NCBI GenBank assembly: GCA_958450325.1
Contig: OY288243.1
Span: forward strand, 40,527,378-40,591,377
Length of the DNA: 64,000 nt
Direction: 5' to 3'
Origin: Agrostemma githago
Taxonomy: Eukaryota > Streptophyta > Magnoliopsida > Caryophyllales > Caryophyllaceae
This document shows positions 36,799 through 48,695 of this stretch, piece by piece (position 1 is the stretch's first letter; each line of letters opens with the position of its first letter). The notes beneath the pieces are model-generated. The model made no database searches. It was not told the DNA's origin and saw nothing but the letters and a program-made list of their open reading frames with translations. Made by a program: the position numbers and the translations under genes.

Positions 36799-36963
36799 AG
36801 TTCAAAATTGAATTTTGCAATTTTCGAAATACATCAAGACTATTAGTTCGAGATGTGCGATAGTGGGATGAATAATCCTAACTTATTGACTTGTCTATAA
36901 TTTTTGAAAATTTATAAAAGACGAATTTTTATAAACTTTTGCAAATGACATTGAGATAGGGGT

Positions 36964-39900
36964 TTATGGGTAGTAGCGCTTCAACTGGTCCAAGTTGGTT
37001 GGGTTGACGAATTCGTTCCCGTCCAAGTCTGTCAGCATCACCGCTCCTCCTGATAGGACCTTTTTCACTAAATATGGCCCAGCCCAATTGGGTTTGAATT
37101 TTCCTCTTGGGTCAACCGGTAGTAGGGCACGAACCGATTTTAGGACCAGATCCCCCTCTTTGATGTTTCTGGGCCTAACTCTTTTGTTGAAAGCTCGTTG
37201 GATCCTCTTTTGATATATTTGGATATTGTTTAGGGCCCGGGATCGCTGTTCGTCTAAAAGGACTAGTGAATCGTATTGGGCTTGGACCCAATCTGCTTCC
37301 GGTACTTGGTTTTCAAGTAAAATCCTAAGGGATGGTACTTCTAGCTCAACCGGTTGGACCGCCTCCATTCCATATGTCAGATAATATGGGGTTGCTCCGG
37401 TTGCGGTGTGAATTGACGTCCGATACCCACAGAGAGCAAAAGGTATTTTGTCGGGCCAATCTCGGTAATTCTTAGCCATCTTTTTAAGTATGGTGACAAT
37501 TGTCTTATTGGCCGTTTCTACCGCTCCGTTTGTTTCGGGACGGTAGGGAGAAGATGTATGCCTTTGAATTTTGTATTTTGCTAGCAACGTAGCGGTTTCA
37601 GCTTGAAAGTGGATCCCATGATCACTGATAAACTCGTGTTTGATCCCATATCGGCATATGATCTTGTTCTGGATAAATTTGGCCACGTGCTTGGCGTTCA
37701 AGACACGGTATGACTCGGCTTCGACCCATTTGGTGAAATAGTCGATGGCCACCAGAATGAAGCAATGACCTCCCGTCCCGGAAGGGTGCACCTTTCCAAT
37801 AATGTCAATATCCCATGTCGAAAATGACCATGGCGATATCATGGTATATAATAGGGAAGATGGCATATGTTGTACATTAGTGAAGATCTGTCAGTTATAG
37901 TAGTGTTTGACATATAGCTGACAGTCTGTTTCCGCGGTGTTCCAATGGTACCCGAGCCTAATGATTTTTCGGGCTAGCATATGGGCGTTCATATGCGGGC
38001 CATTTTCACCATCGTGTACCTCGACCATAACCTTTTCGGCCTGTATTTTTTCGATACACGGGAGGAGAGCTCCCTGTGCCGTCTTTTTGTATAACTGCCC
38101 GTCGTCCGTGCGAACAAATTGGGTTGCCAATCTTCGCAAGGCCTACTAGGCCCGGTTTTCAGTTCCCGGGGGATAATATCCCATTGTCAATCCAAGTAGG
38201 TTAGAATGGCTTGATACCAAGGTTCTGGGTCAGTTATTTCGATATCCTGGATGGCGTGGATGTAAGCCGGCTCGGACCGCCTTTCGACACAGATTGACAT
38301 GCTAGTTAGATGCTCCGGGATATTTAGCAGGGATGCTAATTTGGAAAGTGCATATGCAAATTGATTTTCTTCTCGGGGTAGGTAGATATACTCCACCTTC
38401 TGGAATTGTTTCTCTAGAACCCTTACTCGTGCTTCGTAAGCCACGAGATTGGCGCTCCGAGTTTTCCATTTTTGGAGCGCTTGATTGATGACCAATGATG
38501 AATCACCGTGGACCCGGAGGTTCGTTACTCCTAGATCAGCGGAGGCTTGCAACCCATGAATGCATGCTTCATATTCGGCTGCGTTGTTGGTTACGTCAAA
38601 GTCCAGTTTGATGGATAAGGGGGTGTGCTCCCCTTGTGGTGAGATTAACAGAATTTCGACCCCAAATCCTCGGAAGTTGGATGCCCCGTTAAAATACTAA
38701 TTCCATGTTTTGGTATCGGTATGGAAAATGTCTTCATCAGGAAAGGCCCAAGTATCGGTGTGTCTCTCTTCAGATATCGGACTGTCGGCAAGGAATTCTG
38801 CCACTACCCGGCCTTTGATGCCTTTTAATGGCACAAATTTGAGGTCAAACTCTGCGAGCATCAAAGTCCATCTGGACATCCTGCCATTGAGGATGGGCTT
38901 CTCGAACAGGTACTTGATAGGATCCATTTTGGATAAAACACGTACTTCGTGGCTAAGCATGTAGTGTCGGAGCTTTTTAGTGGCCCAAACCAAAGCTAGG
39001 CACGTTTTCTCGAGTACTGTGTACTTGCATTTGTATTCTTGGAACTTTTTACTGATGTAGTCAATAGCACGTTCTTCTGAATTGACTGTCTGGGCCAGCA
39101 TAGCCCCCATGGCTGTCTCGGTCGTTGTTAGGTATAACGACAGAGGCAGACCGGGATGAGGTGGCATTAATACCGGCGGAGCAGACAGAATCTCCTTGAT
39201 TTTATCGAAAGCTATTTGACATTTGTCGTCCCACAGTGTTCGTTCTCCTATCTTCAGTTTCTTGAAAATGGGCTCACATATCATGGTTAGCTTTGAAATG
39301 AACCGGCTGATGTATTGGACTTTCCCGAGAAACCCCCTTATTTATTTTCCGGTTTTGGGTGGTTGCATCTCGGTAATGGCCTTGATTTTAGCTGGGTCGA
39401 CCTCGATGCTGCATTAGCTAACGATATGACCCAGTAATTTGCCTGATGTTACCCCGAAGCTACACTTTTGAGGGTTTAGCCTCATATTGTATTTGCGCAG
39501 TCGGGTAAAGAATTTTCTTAGGGCCGCAATGTGCCCACTTTGGTCCTTGGATTTGACGATCATGTCGTCGACATAAACCTCCACTTCTTTGTGCATCATA
39601 TCATGTAATAAAGTAGTGGCGGTCCGTTGATAAGTGGCCCCGGCATTGATGAGCCCAAATGGCAAAACGGTGTAACAGTAAGTACCCCAAGGTGTAATGA
39701 AGGTGGTCTTATTCATGTCTTATTCTGCCATTTTGATCTGATTGTATCCGGCATTCCCGTCCATGAATGATAGAAGGGCATGATCGGCCGTGTTATCCAC
39801 CAGTATGTCGATGTGTGGTAACGGAAAATCGTCTTTTGGGTTGGCCTTATTAAGGTCCCGGAAATCTACACATACCCGCACCTTGCCGTCCTTCTTGGGT

Positions 39901-41616
39901 ACCGGCACGATGTTTGCGACCCAGTCTGGATATTCAGACACTTGTATAAAGCCCGCTTTGAATTGCTTGTCGACTTCTTCTTTGACTTCGAGAGACCATT
40001 CGGGCCTCATTCTTCGTAGTTTCTGTTTTACCGGCTTACACCCATCTTTGATGGATATTCGGTGTTCAGCTATATCCCGATCTATTCCCGGCATGTCCTT
40101 GTAGGACCATGCGAAGACGTCCTTGAATTCCCGGAGGAGGTCTGCGAATTGTTTTCTCTCCTCGGGATCTAAGGATAGGCCCAACTTAAGCATCTGGGGC
40201 TCTAAAGTGGTTCCCACGTTGATTGACTCGGTTTCTTCGATTACCGGATCTCGGGACTCCCTTTGTTCGAGCTGCTCGATCAGATGCGGAGGTAGAGGTA
40301 CCTGTTCGTCGGGTTTCTCAATGTCATTGCATATAAATTTTTTGAAATCGAGAGAATTTTGGAAATAAGACAAGTCGTAAGCAGAACGGTTTTCGTTATT
40401 ATTATTAATGGTAAATTTTGAGAAAAGCTCGAATAAAGCGGCCATCTGCTCGTTGGTCAGTGGCGGGATGGGGAGAGGTCTTGGGACAGGCCCCGAGACC
40501 TCAAAGGCTAGGGGAAGAGGGGTTACAGACTCGACTCTAGCACCAAACCCTCTAGACTTGGACTCAGACTCCGACTCTGACTCAGACTCGGACTCGGTAT
40601 CCGGCATGTCTCCCTCGCCGGTGGTTAACTTGTAGGTCCGTCCTTGGCTGTCGGTCCACTTGATGGTTTTCCTCCAGGCCCATTTCCCAGTGTCTGTACC
40701 GACTTCGGAGATTAGCTTGGTTGGGGCAAACCTATCGCTGCGGAGGATCAGGTCGACCAAATCATCCTTTGGAGCGGGGACGACCTTGACTTCCCCAAAT
40801 AGGAGCCCCAGCACGGGCTTGGAGTTGTTTTCCCCTTCCTTGGACCCGGCTTGAACAAGGGTGAATATATCATCGGGGATGAAATTGCATTCCCGGGCCG
40901 TTTTGGTCTCGGGATATGTGATGGTGGGTTGGTAGAGGCCCACTTGAGTAGCTCCAAAAACTGGAGTAATGAAGTAGTCAGTTAACTTCGGGTTATAAGG
41001 GCCTAAGTAAGTGCCCTTGAGGATGTTGGTGGCCTTATGGATACCGGTCCGGACCACGTTTTCCGGGGTTATAGCATACCTCAATCCGAACTGTGATTCG
41101 CCATCGTTTAGGACCTCGATAATCTTCCCAGCTGGAAGATATGGCCTCGAGGTAGCCCCCTGTAAATAGCCCAAGTTTTGTAGCATCGTGTTGATGCTAG
41201 TGGTGAAGTAAGGCCTGAAGAGATATTCCTCCTCGATCATACCCACGAAATCAAATCCTCGTGGGTCGGCCTGGCTCGTAGCATTGCAGCTTGCCACGGT
41301 GATGGGGGTGGCCTCTAGTGTGATGACACCGTCTTGATGTGGCATCTTGACCTTCCTATATAGGGTAGAGGACACGGCCTTGAGGACGTGGATCCAAGGC
41401 CTTCCGAGTAGCAAGTTGAAGGATGAGGTGACATCAATCACCTAGAACTCCAGTTCTTTTTCGATTGGGCCCGTTATGATTGTAAATTTAACGGCCCCGG
41501 CTACTGGTTTTGGGCTTCCGTCAAAAGCATGGATAGTTTGCGCCGTTGGGAGATAGTCGGCATCTATGTTGCCGAGGGCCTTAGCGGTCCTTAGGGGTAG
41601 GACATTAACGACAGAT
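36964..41616 (-). pseudogene. Decayed pol of O1: protease end, RT, RNase H, integrase
   Basis: The domain order is that of O2: protease tail with LLLGRPWIH, a linker with a Ser-Glu repeat, RT with VPKKDGKVRVCVDFRDL and EVYVDDM, a degenerate RNase H, the second RNase H, and integrase with DHGIHFQAETA and the NGAVETANKT segment. Nonsense codons occur at 41442-41444, 39720-39722, 39414-39416, 39342-39344 and 38697-38699; two of them are Gln codons turned to TAG or TAA. The reading frame shifts between 38187 and 38139. The longest intact piece, 39720-41441, spans protease to the middle of RT. The upstream end is cut by A1 at 41616 and resumes at 63827. No functional polyprotein is possible. Confidence 0.88.
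41612..41616. other. Left target-site duplication of A1
   Basis: CAGAT here and CATAT at 63822-63826 are the two copies of the 5-bp duplication, differing at one base. Joining the flanks through one copy restores the O1 protease codons around DDGSVVNV, which confirms the insertion site. Confidence 0.8.
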
Positions 41617-42410
41617 TGATGGTGGGATTTGTCGTGGATCCCACCGCCAAATAAATAACCGGCTAGCACCTAACGGTAGTTAGGGTAAGTCGGGTCGTGT
41701 CCACGGAGACGGTGTTGCAAGGGTTAGACTAGGTTGGCCTAAAACGAGACTAAACCACCAAACAAACACAAAGAAACAATAAATGGAAAACTATAATGGA
41801 GAAGAGTTAAGAACTAGACCAATGATGAACTAGACTACAACAATGCTAAACAATGCTAATAATCAAACAAACTAACAAAATAACGAAATGATGCTAACTA
41901 AGAAGATGAATCAAATAAGAGAAAGTGAAGAGAAAGTGAGGTGAAAACGTGCATGTGAGGTGTAAGGGTCATACAATGAGAGTAAGGACACGTAGGGAGG
42001 TCGGGAGGGGGTATAAAGTGGTTGGGTGGTCTCAAACAACGAAGAAAAGAGCCAAAGGAGGACAGGGGGTCCATCCCGGTCGGGATGGGTGGTCCCGGTC
42101 GGGATGACCGTCTCGTCCCGGTCGGGAAGACCTCGTCCCGGTCGGGATGAGCTGTCAGTGAACCCCTCTTTTGTGCACCCCATCCCGGACGGGATGACAT
42201 CCTTCCCGGTCGGGATGGGCCTTCCATCTCGGACGGGATGACCTCTTCTAGGCCGGGAAGAGTCTCCAAACCCTCTATAGCTCCCAAAAGCTCGTTCCAA
42301 GATTCAAAAACCGACTTCCCTTCACACAATCCAAGCTCCAACAAAGACCGCTCTTCTCTAGGAATCACTTCCACTTCACATCTATCACAATTAACTCAAA
42401 TAACACATCA
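41617..42410 (-). repeat. 3' LTR of A1, about 794 bp
   Basis: The first 300 bp on the plus strand (41617-41920) are nearly identical to 62177-62480, the R-U5 part. Beyond this the two LTRs diverge abruptly. I place the minus-strand LTR start at TGATGTGTTATTTG (42410), just after a purine tract. The U5 end (CCACCATCA) is secure; the U3 start is inferred. Confidence 0.65.
42074..42238 (-). repeat. TCCCG-N2-CGGGA palindromes in the A1 3' LTR
   Basis: Palindromes start at 42074, 42093, 42116, 42136, 42183, 42204 and 42227, spaced 19-23 bp within runs. Central dinucleotides are GT or GA; the CGGGA arm is constant and TCCCG is changed once to TCTCG. Confidence 0.8.
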
Positions 42411-42424
42411 AATTCCCTCCCTCA
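42411..42424 (-). other. Probable polypurine tract of A1
   Basis: The minus strand reads TGAGGGAGGGAATT and abuts the proposed LTR start. It is the only purine tract of this kind between the gag-pro stop and R-U5. Confidence 0.5.
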
Positions 42425-42680
42425 CAACGCTCATCAATCATCCATATAATCAAGAAATTCACAAAACCTAACAACTACAAGAGAAAGAGATTATACAAAG
42501 AGACGGTTCTTGTGGAACTCCGTCAAACCAAGGTGGTACATTCTTCATTCTTTTTCAGCAACCAAAACTATTTCCATCCCCATCAAGGGCACGAAGGAAC
42601 AAGTCGAAGGCCCTAGCAAAGTCCTCAATCAAGCTTGAGATATAACCGACCACATACCAAGGCTCTTCATGGCCTTGCCT
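42425..42680 (-). other. Short 3' untranslated interior of A1
   Basis: About 250 bp between the gag-pro stop and the polypurine tract, with no reading frame. A full Athila would have several kilobases of pol and an env-like region here. Confidence 0.6.
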
Positions 42681-45121
42681 TCACGTTCCCGGGGCATCCC
42701 TATCTTCCAAGTTCAACGATTTGAACTTGTACTTTTGGTCTTTGGGGACATACCCAAACGTCCACCGGTCCTCATGTGGCCCCAAGGGAGGCTCATCCTT
42801 CTCCTTGCTTTTCAACTTATCATCAAGCCCATGATATGGGCACTCATCTTCCTCCAAATCGGAGTCATCATCCTCAAGTACATAAGAGTTCTTGTTCAAG
42901 CTTTGTCCCGACTCTCCCCCTAGATCGATGTCTTTGGTGGCTTGGATCATGTTGCAAGACTCATCATTAGTAGGCGAAGTGTTACCTTGAAGGTCAAACA
43001 CTAGCTTCTCTTCGCCTAACTCGAAGGTGATCCTACCATTCTTCACATCGATCATAGCACCGGCGGTATGTAGAAATGGGCGCCCAAGGATAATGGGAGT
43101 GTTGGCATCTTCCGGCATATCGAGCACGATGAAGTCAACCGGAATGAAGAACTTACCGATTCTCACCGGCACATCCTCTAGCATCCCCAATGGTCGGTTG
43201 AATGAACTATCGGCCATTTGGAGCGTGATAGAAGTACTTTTAAGCTCCTTCATCCCAAGTCGGCAACAAATAGAATAAGGGATGATGCTCACACTCGCAC
43301 CCAAATCGCATAATGCTCTCTCGATCTTGTAGTGCCCTATGGTGCAAGGGATCGAAAATCTACCCGGATCCTTCAACTTTGGAAGTGTAGAACCTTGAAT
43401 GAGCTCGCTCACCACTCTTGTGAACGCAATGGTCTCTTTCTTGTCGACGGATCTCTTCCTAGCCAATATTTCTCTCATAAATTTTCCATATGCCGGGATT
43501 TGGGTAAGTAGCTCGGTAAACGGGACACTCACATCCAAATTCTTCACAATACTAAGGAACTTGTCATATTGAGAGTCTACCTTGGTTTTCATTTGCCTTG
43601 ATGGGAAAGGCAACTTCACTTGGTATTTATTTTGCTCAATCGGGGTGGGCTCTTCAAATGACACTTTCCTTTTTCCCTTGTCTTTTGCTTGAAGTGGGGG
43701 AAGCTTGTCTTGTTGGGGTTTCTCAACCTCCCATAAGACTTGCTCCTCTATTGGATTATCAAGGGTTGAGTTTCCATGAATTGGAGATGCCTTTTTCTTT
43801 GTCGGTTCTTGCATTGGCTCTTGCTCACTAGGGAATGGAGGGGAGTCATAAGTTGTACCTCTCCTTGTGGTGATGGCATTTACATGCTCAAATTTCGGTG
43901 TTTCGCCTTGAGAAGGTAGTTGTCCTTTTTGTCTTGAGAAGCTCCCCGAAGCAAGTTGAGATACTTGAGTTTCAAGCATCTTCATACGGGCATCTCTTAT
44001 CGCGTTTTCCCCTTAAATATAAGCAAAGAGCTCTTGGTGGTTTCTTGTTATATCCATCATAGATTTTTGAATATCGAATCCCCGAGGTGGAGATGATGGA
44101 TTATGCGGAGTATCGGTGAGGGCTAATGGAGTGCCATAGTCATGAATAGGAGACCGGCTCCTAGGCTTGCTTTGTTGTTGATTGCTTTGAGTTGCTTGAT
44201 GTTGACGGTTCCCTTGGAACCCATGAGAATTTCCTTGATTAAGGCCTTGATTGTTGCCATGGTTCTGGTTTTGATAGCCTTGGTTGAAGTTCCCTTGTTG
44301 GAACCCTTGATTGTTGATGAATGAACCTTGGTTATTTTGCTTGAAGTTGTTGAAAGGCCTTGAGTTGCCTTGGTAACCTTGGTTGTTGTCCCTTAAGGGA
44401 GGTGGAACATAGGGACGATGTTGTTGTTGGTGTTGAAAGGCTTGTTGTTGAGGGACTTGATTGGAAGCTTGGTATTGATTGGAGTAAGAGGCACCTTGCT
44501 TGAACGCTTGAAAAGCATTCACTTGTTCAATACTTCCTCTACAATTCATAGGGTCATGACCAAAGATTCCACAAGTATCACACATGCCATAATAAGGCAA
44601 AGGAGGTGCAAAACTCAAAGCATTAACTTAATGAATTGAGGCTTGGTTGGAGGAACCGATGCTTTGAACTTGAGTGAGGTGACCTTGGAGATTCTTGTCA
44701 ATGGTTTCCATGTGTGTCTTCAATTGAGCCCCAAGGTCAATGCTTAATTGAGTTATAGCATCAACCTCGTGCCTACCTCCTCGATTTGCCTTCCTAGGCC
44801 TAGAATATTGCGAATTATGCACCGCCATCTCTTCGATTCTCGCCCATGTTTGGTCATCATCGACCTCGGTGAACCTACCATTGGAGCCCATGTTTAGTAT
44901 AGTTCTTGAGTCCTCATAAAGACCGTTCCAAAATTGCTGGACTAAGAACCATTGTGAAAGTCCATGATGGGGGCACGATCTAACCAAAGACTTAAACCAC
45001 TCCCAAGCTTCATATAAGCTCTCTTCATCCCGTTGTTGGAAACCGGTGATGGAGGCCCTAAGCAAATTAGTCTTCTCCGGAGGGTAGAAAGTTTGGTAGA
45101 ATGCCAATGCAAGTTTCTTCC
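42681..45121 (-). pseudogene. A1 gag-pro, 3' part (Athila gag, zinc knuckle, protease)
   Basis: This continues gag after the O2 insertion with no codon lost: TGG AAG AAA spans the target site and reads on as KLALAFYQTFYPP. Next come the zinc knuckle CDTCGIFGHDPMNC near 44570, a Gln/Asn-rich stretch (44130-44450), and an Athila-type aspartic protease with CDLGASVSIIPYSI and LGRPFLHTAGAMIDV (43000-43300). The frame ends at 42681 after DRDAPGT. In-frame stops at 44628-44630 (probably from CAA Gln) and 44013-44015 break it. Gag would package RNA and protease would cleave the polyprotein; this copy cannot make the full protein. Combined with 61357-61950 it represents 1009 codons. Confidence 0.88.
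45117..45121. other. Left target-site duplication of O2
   Basis: CTTCC here is repeated exactly at 61357-61361. It lies within the A1 gag codons TGG AAG. Confidence 0.95.
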
Positions 45122-48013
45122 TGTGGACATGACATAGGTCCACCCCGACGCGGCCACGCGCGGGTTTGGGTAGGCGAATGAATCTCCATATGAAACGGAT
45201 CGAATTGAAATTTAGGTCTATGTGGAGTCGCCACCGAATTTTGTGGTTATTCGGAACCATTCGAGCCCACTCTATGTCGTAGTGGTCCGTATACAAAAGA
45301 CGGCCCATTTCCGATGTCAGAGTTTATTGGGCTCGTCCCTTTGCATTTGATACCAATACCGACGTTATCGGATATTGTGTATTGAATGACTCTCGTGCGC
45401 CAACGGTTTCGGGCATCCGGAAACCGAGGTTCTGAGTAAGGGGTGAGGGTACGTGTTGGGAAGCCCACAAAGGACACCCAACCCCGCCCGCACATTGGCG
45501 GCCTCTACTAAGAATTCGAGTGACTTACAATACGCGCGCTAGTTAAACGGGAAAATGCTATGCAAAGAGTATTTTCCCTAAACATGTGAATCGAATCGAA
45601 ACGGGTTTCTAAGTCAAGTTTAATGCAACTAAAATTAACGTCAAAGTTGTATTTTAGCATGCGGGTTCATTTAGTACAATAAACGAACAAGAATTAAATT
45701 GACAAGAGAAACAAACAAACGGTTAGTAACGGTAAATCGATATTAACGGTTTGTGCAAATAATGAATTGAATTGAAAAGATGCAAATGTGAGGATGCATG
45801 ATTTGAAAAGGTAGTATACACGTGATTAATTATGCACGCGTTGACCTAAGTCGTAAAATACTATCAAGTTTGGAAAATAGGATAATGTACGACTCATGTT
45901 TGAGTCGTTATGAGGCCACTCGATCGAGTAGTCGATAGACTCGATCGAGTAGGCTCTGAAAAGATGTTTCTGTTTCGCGGTACAGACCGTACTCGGCCGA
46001 GTTATGGACCAACTCGGTCGAGTACATGGCCACTCGACCGAGTCACTGTGAGACTCGATCGAGTGGGTGTCGTGACAGACATTCTGATTCGGCTTTTGAG
46101 GCGCCACTCGACCGAGTGGGCTAGTACGAATGGTAATTCGTTTGCAAGTTGAATATTGATTTTGAAATTGTTTTTTTGATTTTTTGAGAGTTTGAGGATT
46201 TGACGAATTGGGCATAGATATAGCGGAATTTATACTCAATTCGGGACTAGAATACTTGTCGTATCCCACACTCGATTACCGAATCGACATGGAATACACA
46301 GAGTGAAAAGAAAACAAAGGGATTTCAGAAAAAAAAGTAATTAGCGAGATTTGGATGTTGTTTAGGACTTACGGTTTGACATAAACTGAGGCCACTCGAT
46401 CGAGTCATTGAGGGACTCGACCGGGTGAGCTCTTGAAAAACGTTCTGTCCAGATCTGGTGACCCTATTCGACCGAATTATTGATTAACTCGACCGAGTAC
46501 GCCTCCAATCGATCGAGTCACTGTGAGACTCGACCGAGTAGAGGTCCTGCAGACCATTCTGTCTGGATTTCGTGATGTCACTCGATCGAGTGACGCCGGC
46601 ACTCGACCGAGTGGCACCTGTACGTGATCAGAAATCGCTTGTATTTGATTGGAATCATTTAAATTAAACGAGACAATATAAGTATTCCTCCGTGTTTGTA
46701 ATGTTATAACTAGATAACATCTACGCTAACATCAACGGAAAATTGAATCGGCTAAATTATTTGATTTGATTTAATAGACTCGACATCCAATTATGGAATT
46801 GGCATCGGGTCTAACATATCGATACTTTGTCTAAATAAAGAAAAGGACTTGATTCCCTCGACTTCTCCGACATCGAAATAAATCCCTAAGGATTGTGATG
46901 TCGGGTCCGTGTCAACGGGTTTCGACCCTTATTGAAATATGATGTTGGTTTTTTGAAAATCGATGCAAAACGTGAATACAAACGATATGAAAATTATTGT
47001 TGAAATTGACCTATCTCAATGATCAAGTAACCGGGATATCGGAACGAGCGACCGTCAACGCTGTGTGCAGTACACTTGTATATTCGTGTTTCCTCATTCC
47101 GATATCACTTATACTCGACACAAATTGATAGGTATTTTAATGTCTTGATACTAGTATTATTGATATTAGCGACACGACAATAGCGATAAACGGAGTAAAT
47201 AAACAAAACGACCCATATGAAATAGACACGACGCGAGAAAAGGAAGAGAAGGGAAGAAACGGGGTTTTGACACCCTCAACCTACATGTTCTTGTCTCGGC
47301 GCGGACTCGTAACCGTGGCTATAACACAAGAGTCTTCGAGGTTTGTGAAGGTTAAGTTATGGTGGCTCGGGTTTGATGAATCCTAAAGCTAGTTTAGGGT
47401 TTGCTAGGATGTAGTGTGTGTATGAGGTTGCTCTAGGGTTTCGAGAAGTGTGAAAAGTTGTTGAAGAGGGGTGCATGAGGGTTCCTTTTATAGGAAAAGC
47501 TAGGGCTTCGGATTAGGGTTACTCGACCGAGTAGGTAGCTGACTCGGTCGAGTAGGCTTGTTCGTCAGCCGTCGGGCCTGAATAAGGGCCCACTCGATCG
47601 AGTGGATGAGGCACTCGATCGAGTGGCCCAGCTGGGTCGCGCGGGTCACTTGCTTGGACCTTGACCGTGGGTATTTGAGGGGTTGTTGGGTTTGAATTGG
47701 GCTTTGGATGTTTGAGGGGTTGTTGGGTGTGTCTCGGAAACGACTTTGACCGGGATTGACCCAGTCGTGACGAGTCGGTTTTAATTCCGGTGTCGGTTTT
47801 GGCCCAAATTAATCTTGTTTGACACGAAATGATCCGCTGGGCCTGGATTCGAGGTTGATTTTGTGAGATTTGTACTCCGTAAGTGTGTTAGCCAGCGATT
47901 AATGGATTTGAGCCCGTATCCGAGCGCACAGAAGCATGTTAGCGTCCGATCATCATCGGGTGTTTTTTGGAAACTGCCATAGACACCTGGCAGTCAAAAT
48001 GCGGGTGTCTACA
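45122..48013 (-). repeat. 3' LTR of O2, 2892 bp
   Basis: Ends TGTAGACACC...CATGTCCACA on the minus strand. Palindrome clusters lie at 45918-46117, 46394-46612 and 47521-47624. Relative to the 5' LTR it lacks 22 bp near 46127, removing the second palindrome of the fourth pair. Confidence 0.95.
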
Positions 48014-48026
48014 GAGCCCCCACTCT
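48014..48026 (-). other. Polypurine tract of O2
   Basis: The plus strand GAGCCCCCACTCT abuts the 3' LTR; its complement AGAGTGGGGGCTC is the plus-strand priming tract shared by O1 and D. Confidence 0.85.
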
Positions 48027-48573
48027 GACTGAGGCTTGGACAGGGCGAAAGTCAGAGTATCCACCCAGCCAATCGAGGATTGAAACCTGGCGGACTTCCG
48101 GCCGGGTCGTTTATAGTCCATTAGACTTGCGTGAAGGGCCCGCCAGCCATAAGCTAGAAGTCATACCTGAGCCGATAACTCCGTGGGGGATTGGACTTGT
48201 CTCGTAAGTCCTGGGTGCGCCTGTATGTAGACTCATCCCTTGAAATGCCGTCGTTGGCTTCCGCTGGGGAATTATCGTGGGTTGCACTTCCCTAATTGAG
48301 TTGTACCTGTATGAGTCACATAAAATGCATGCAACACGTAGGCAGTAAAATGACTCGCGCTGGGGAGAGACGTTTTTTGAAATTTTGAATTTTTGAAATT
48401 TTGAAATTTGAAATCTTGAGATTTTTTGAATTTTGGAAACGTTGAGATTTTGACTCCTAACAAGGATTAGGAAGGTTTGGGATGGAGATTTCCATGCTAG
48501 TATTAAGACTAGGATTGTGGTTCGATTCTTATTGAGATTAGGAAATTTTCCTAAATAGTTTGCAAGGCCAAAG
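48027..48573. other. 3' non-coding interior of O2
   Basis: Conserved with O1 (35407-35900) and partly with D. A run of GAAATTTTTGAA-like words at 48370-48440 precedes the promoter of the antisense gene. No coding sequence is seen. Confidence 0.7.
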
Positions 48574-48583
48574 CTATATATAG
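48574..48583 (+). promoter_or_regulatory. TATA box of the antisense gene in O2
   Basis: CTATATATAG lies 113 bp before the ATG at 48696. The expected start site about 30 bp downstream leaves an untranslated leader of roughly 85 nt. This promoter lies in the internal region, outside the LTR, and drives the strand opposite to the element's genomic RNA. Confidence 0.7.
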
Positions 48584-48695
48584 ACCCTCCTTGCTCTTGA
48601 TTTTCTTCACAAGTCACAAAACAACCCTTTCTTAAGAGAAAGTCTCTCTAGTTCTCTTGAGAAAGTCTCTCCATCTTCTTTAAGAAGTTTTAGCC

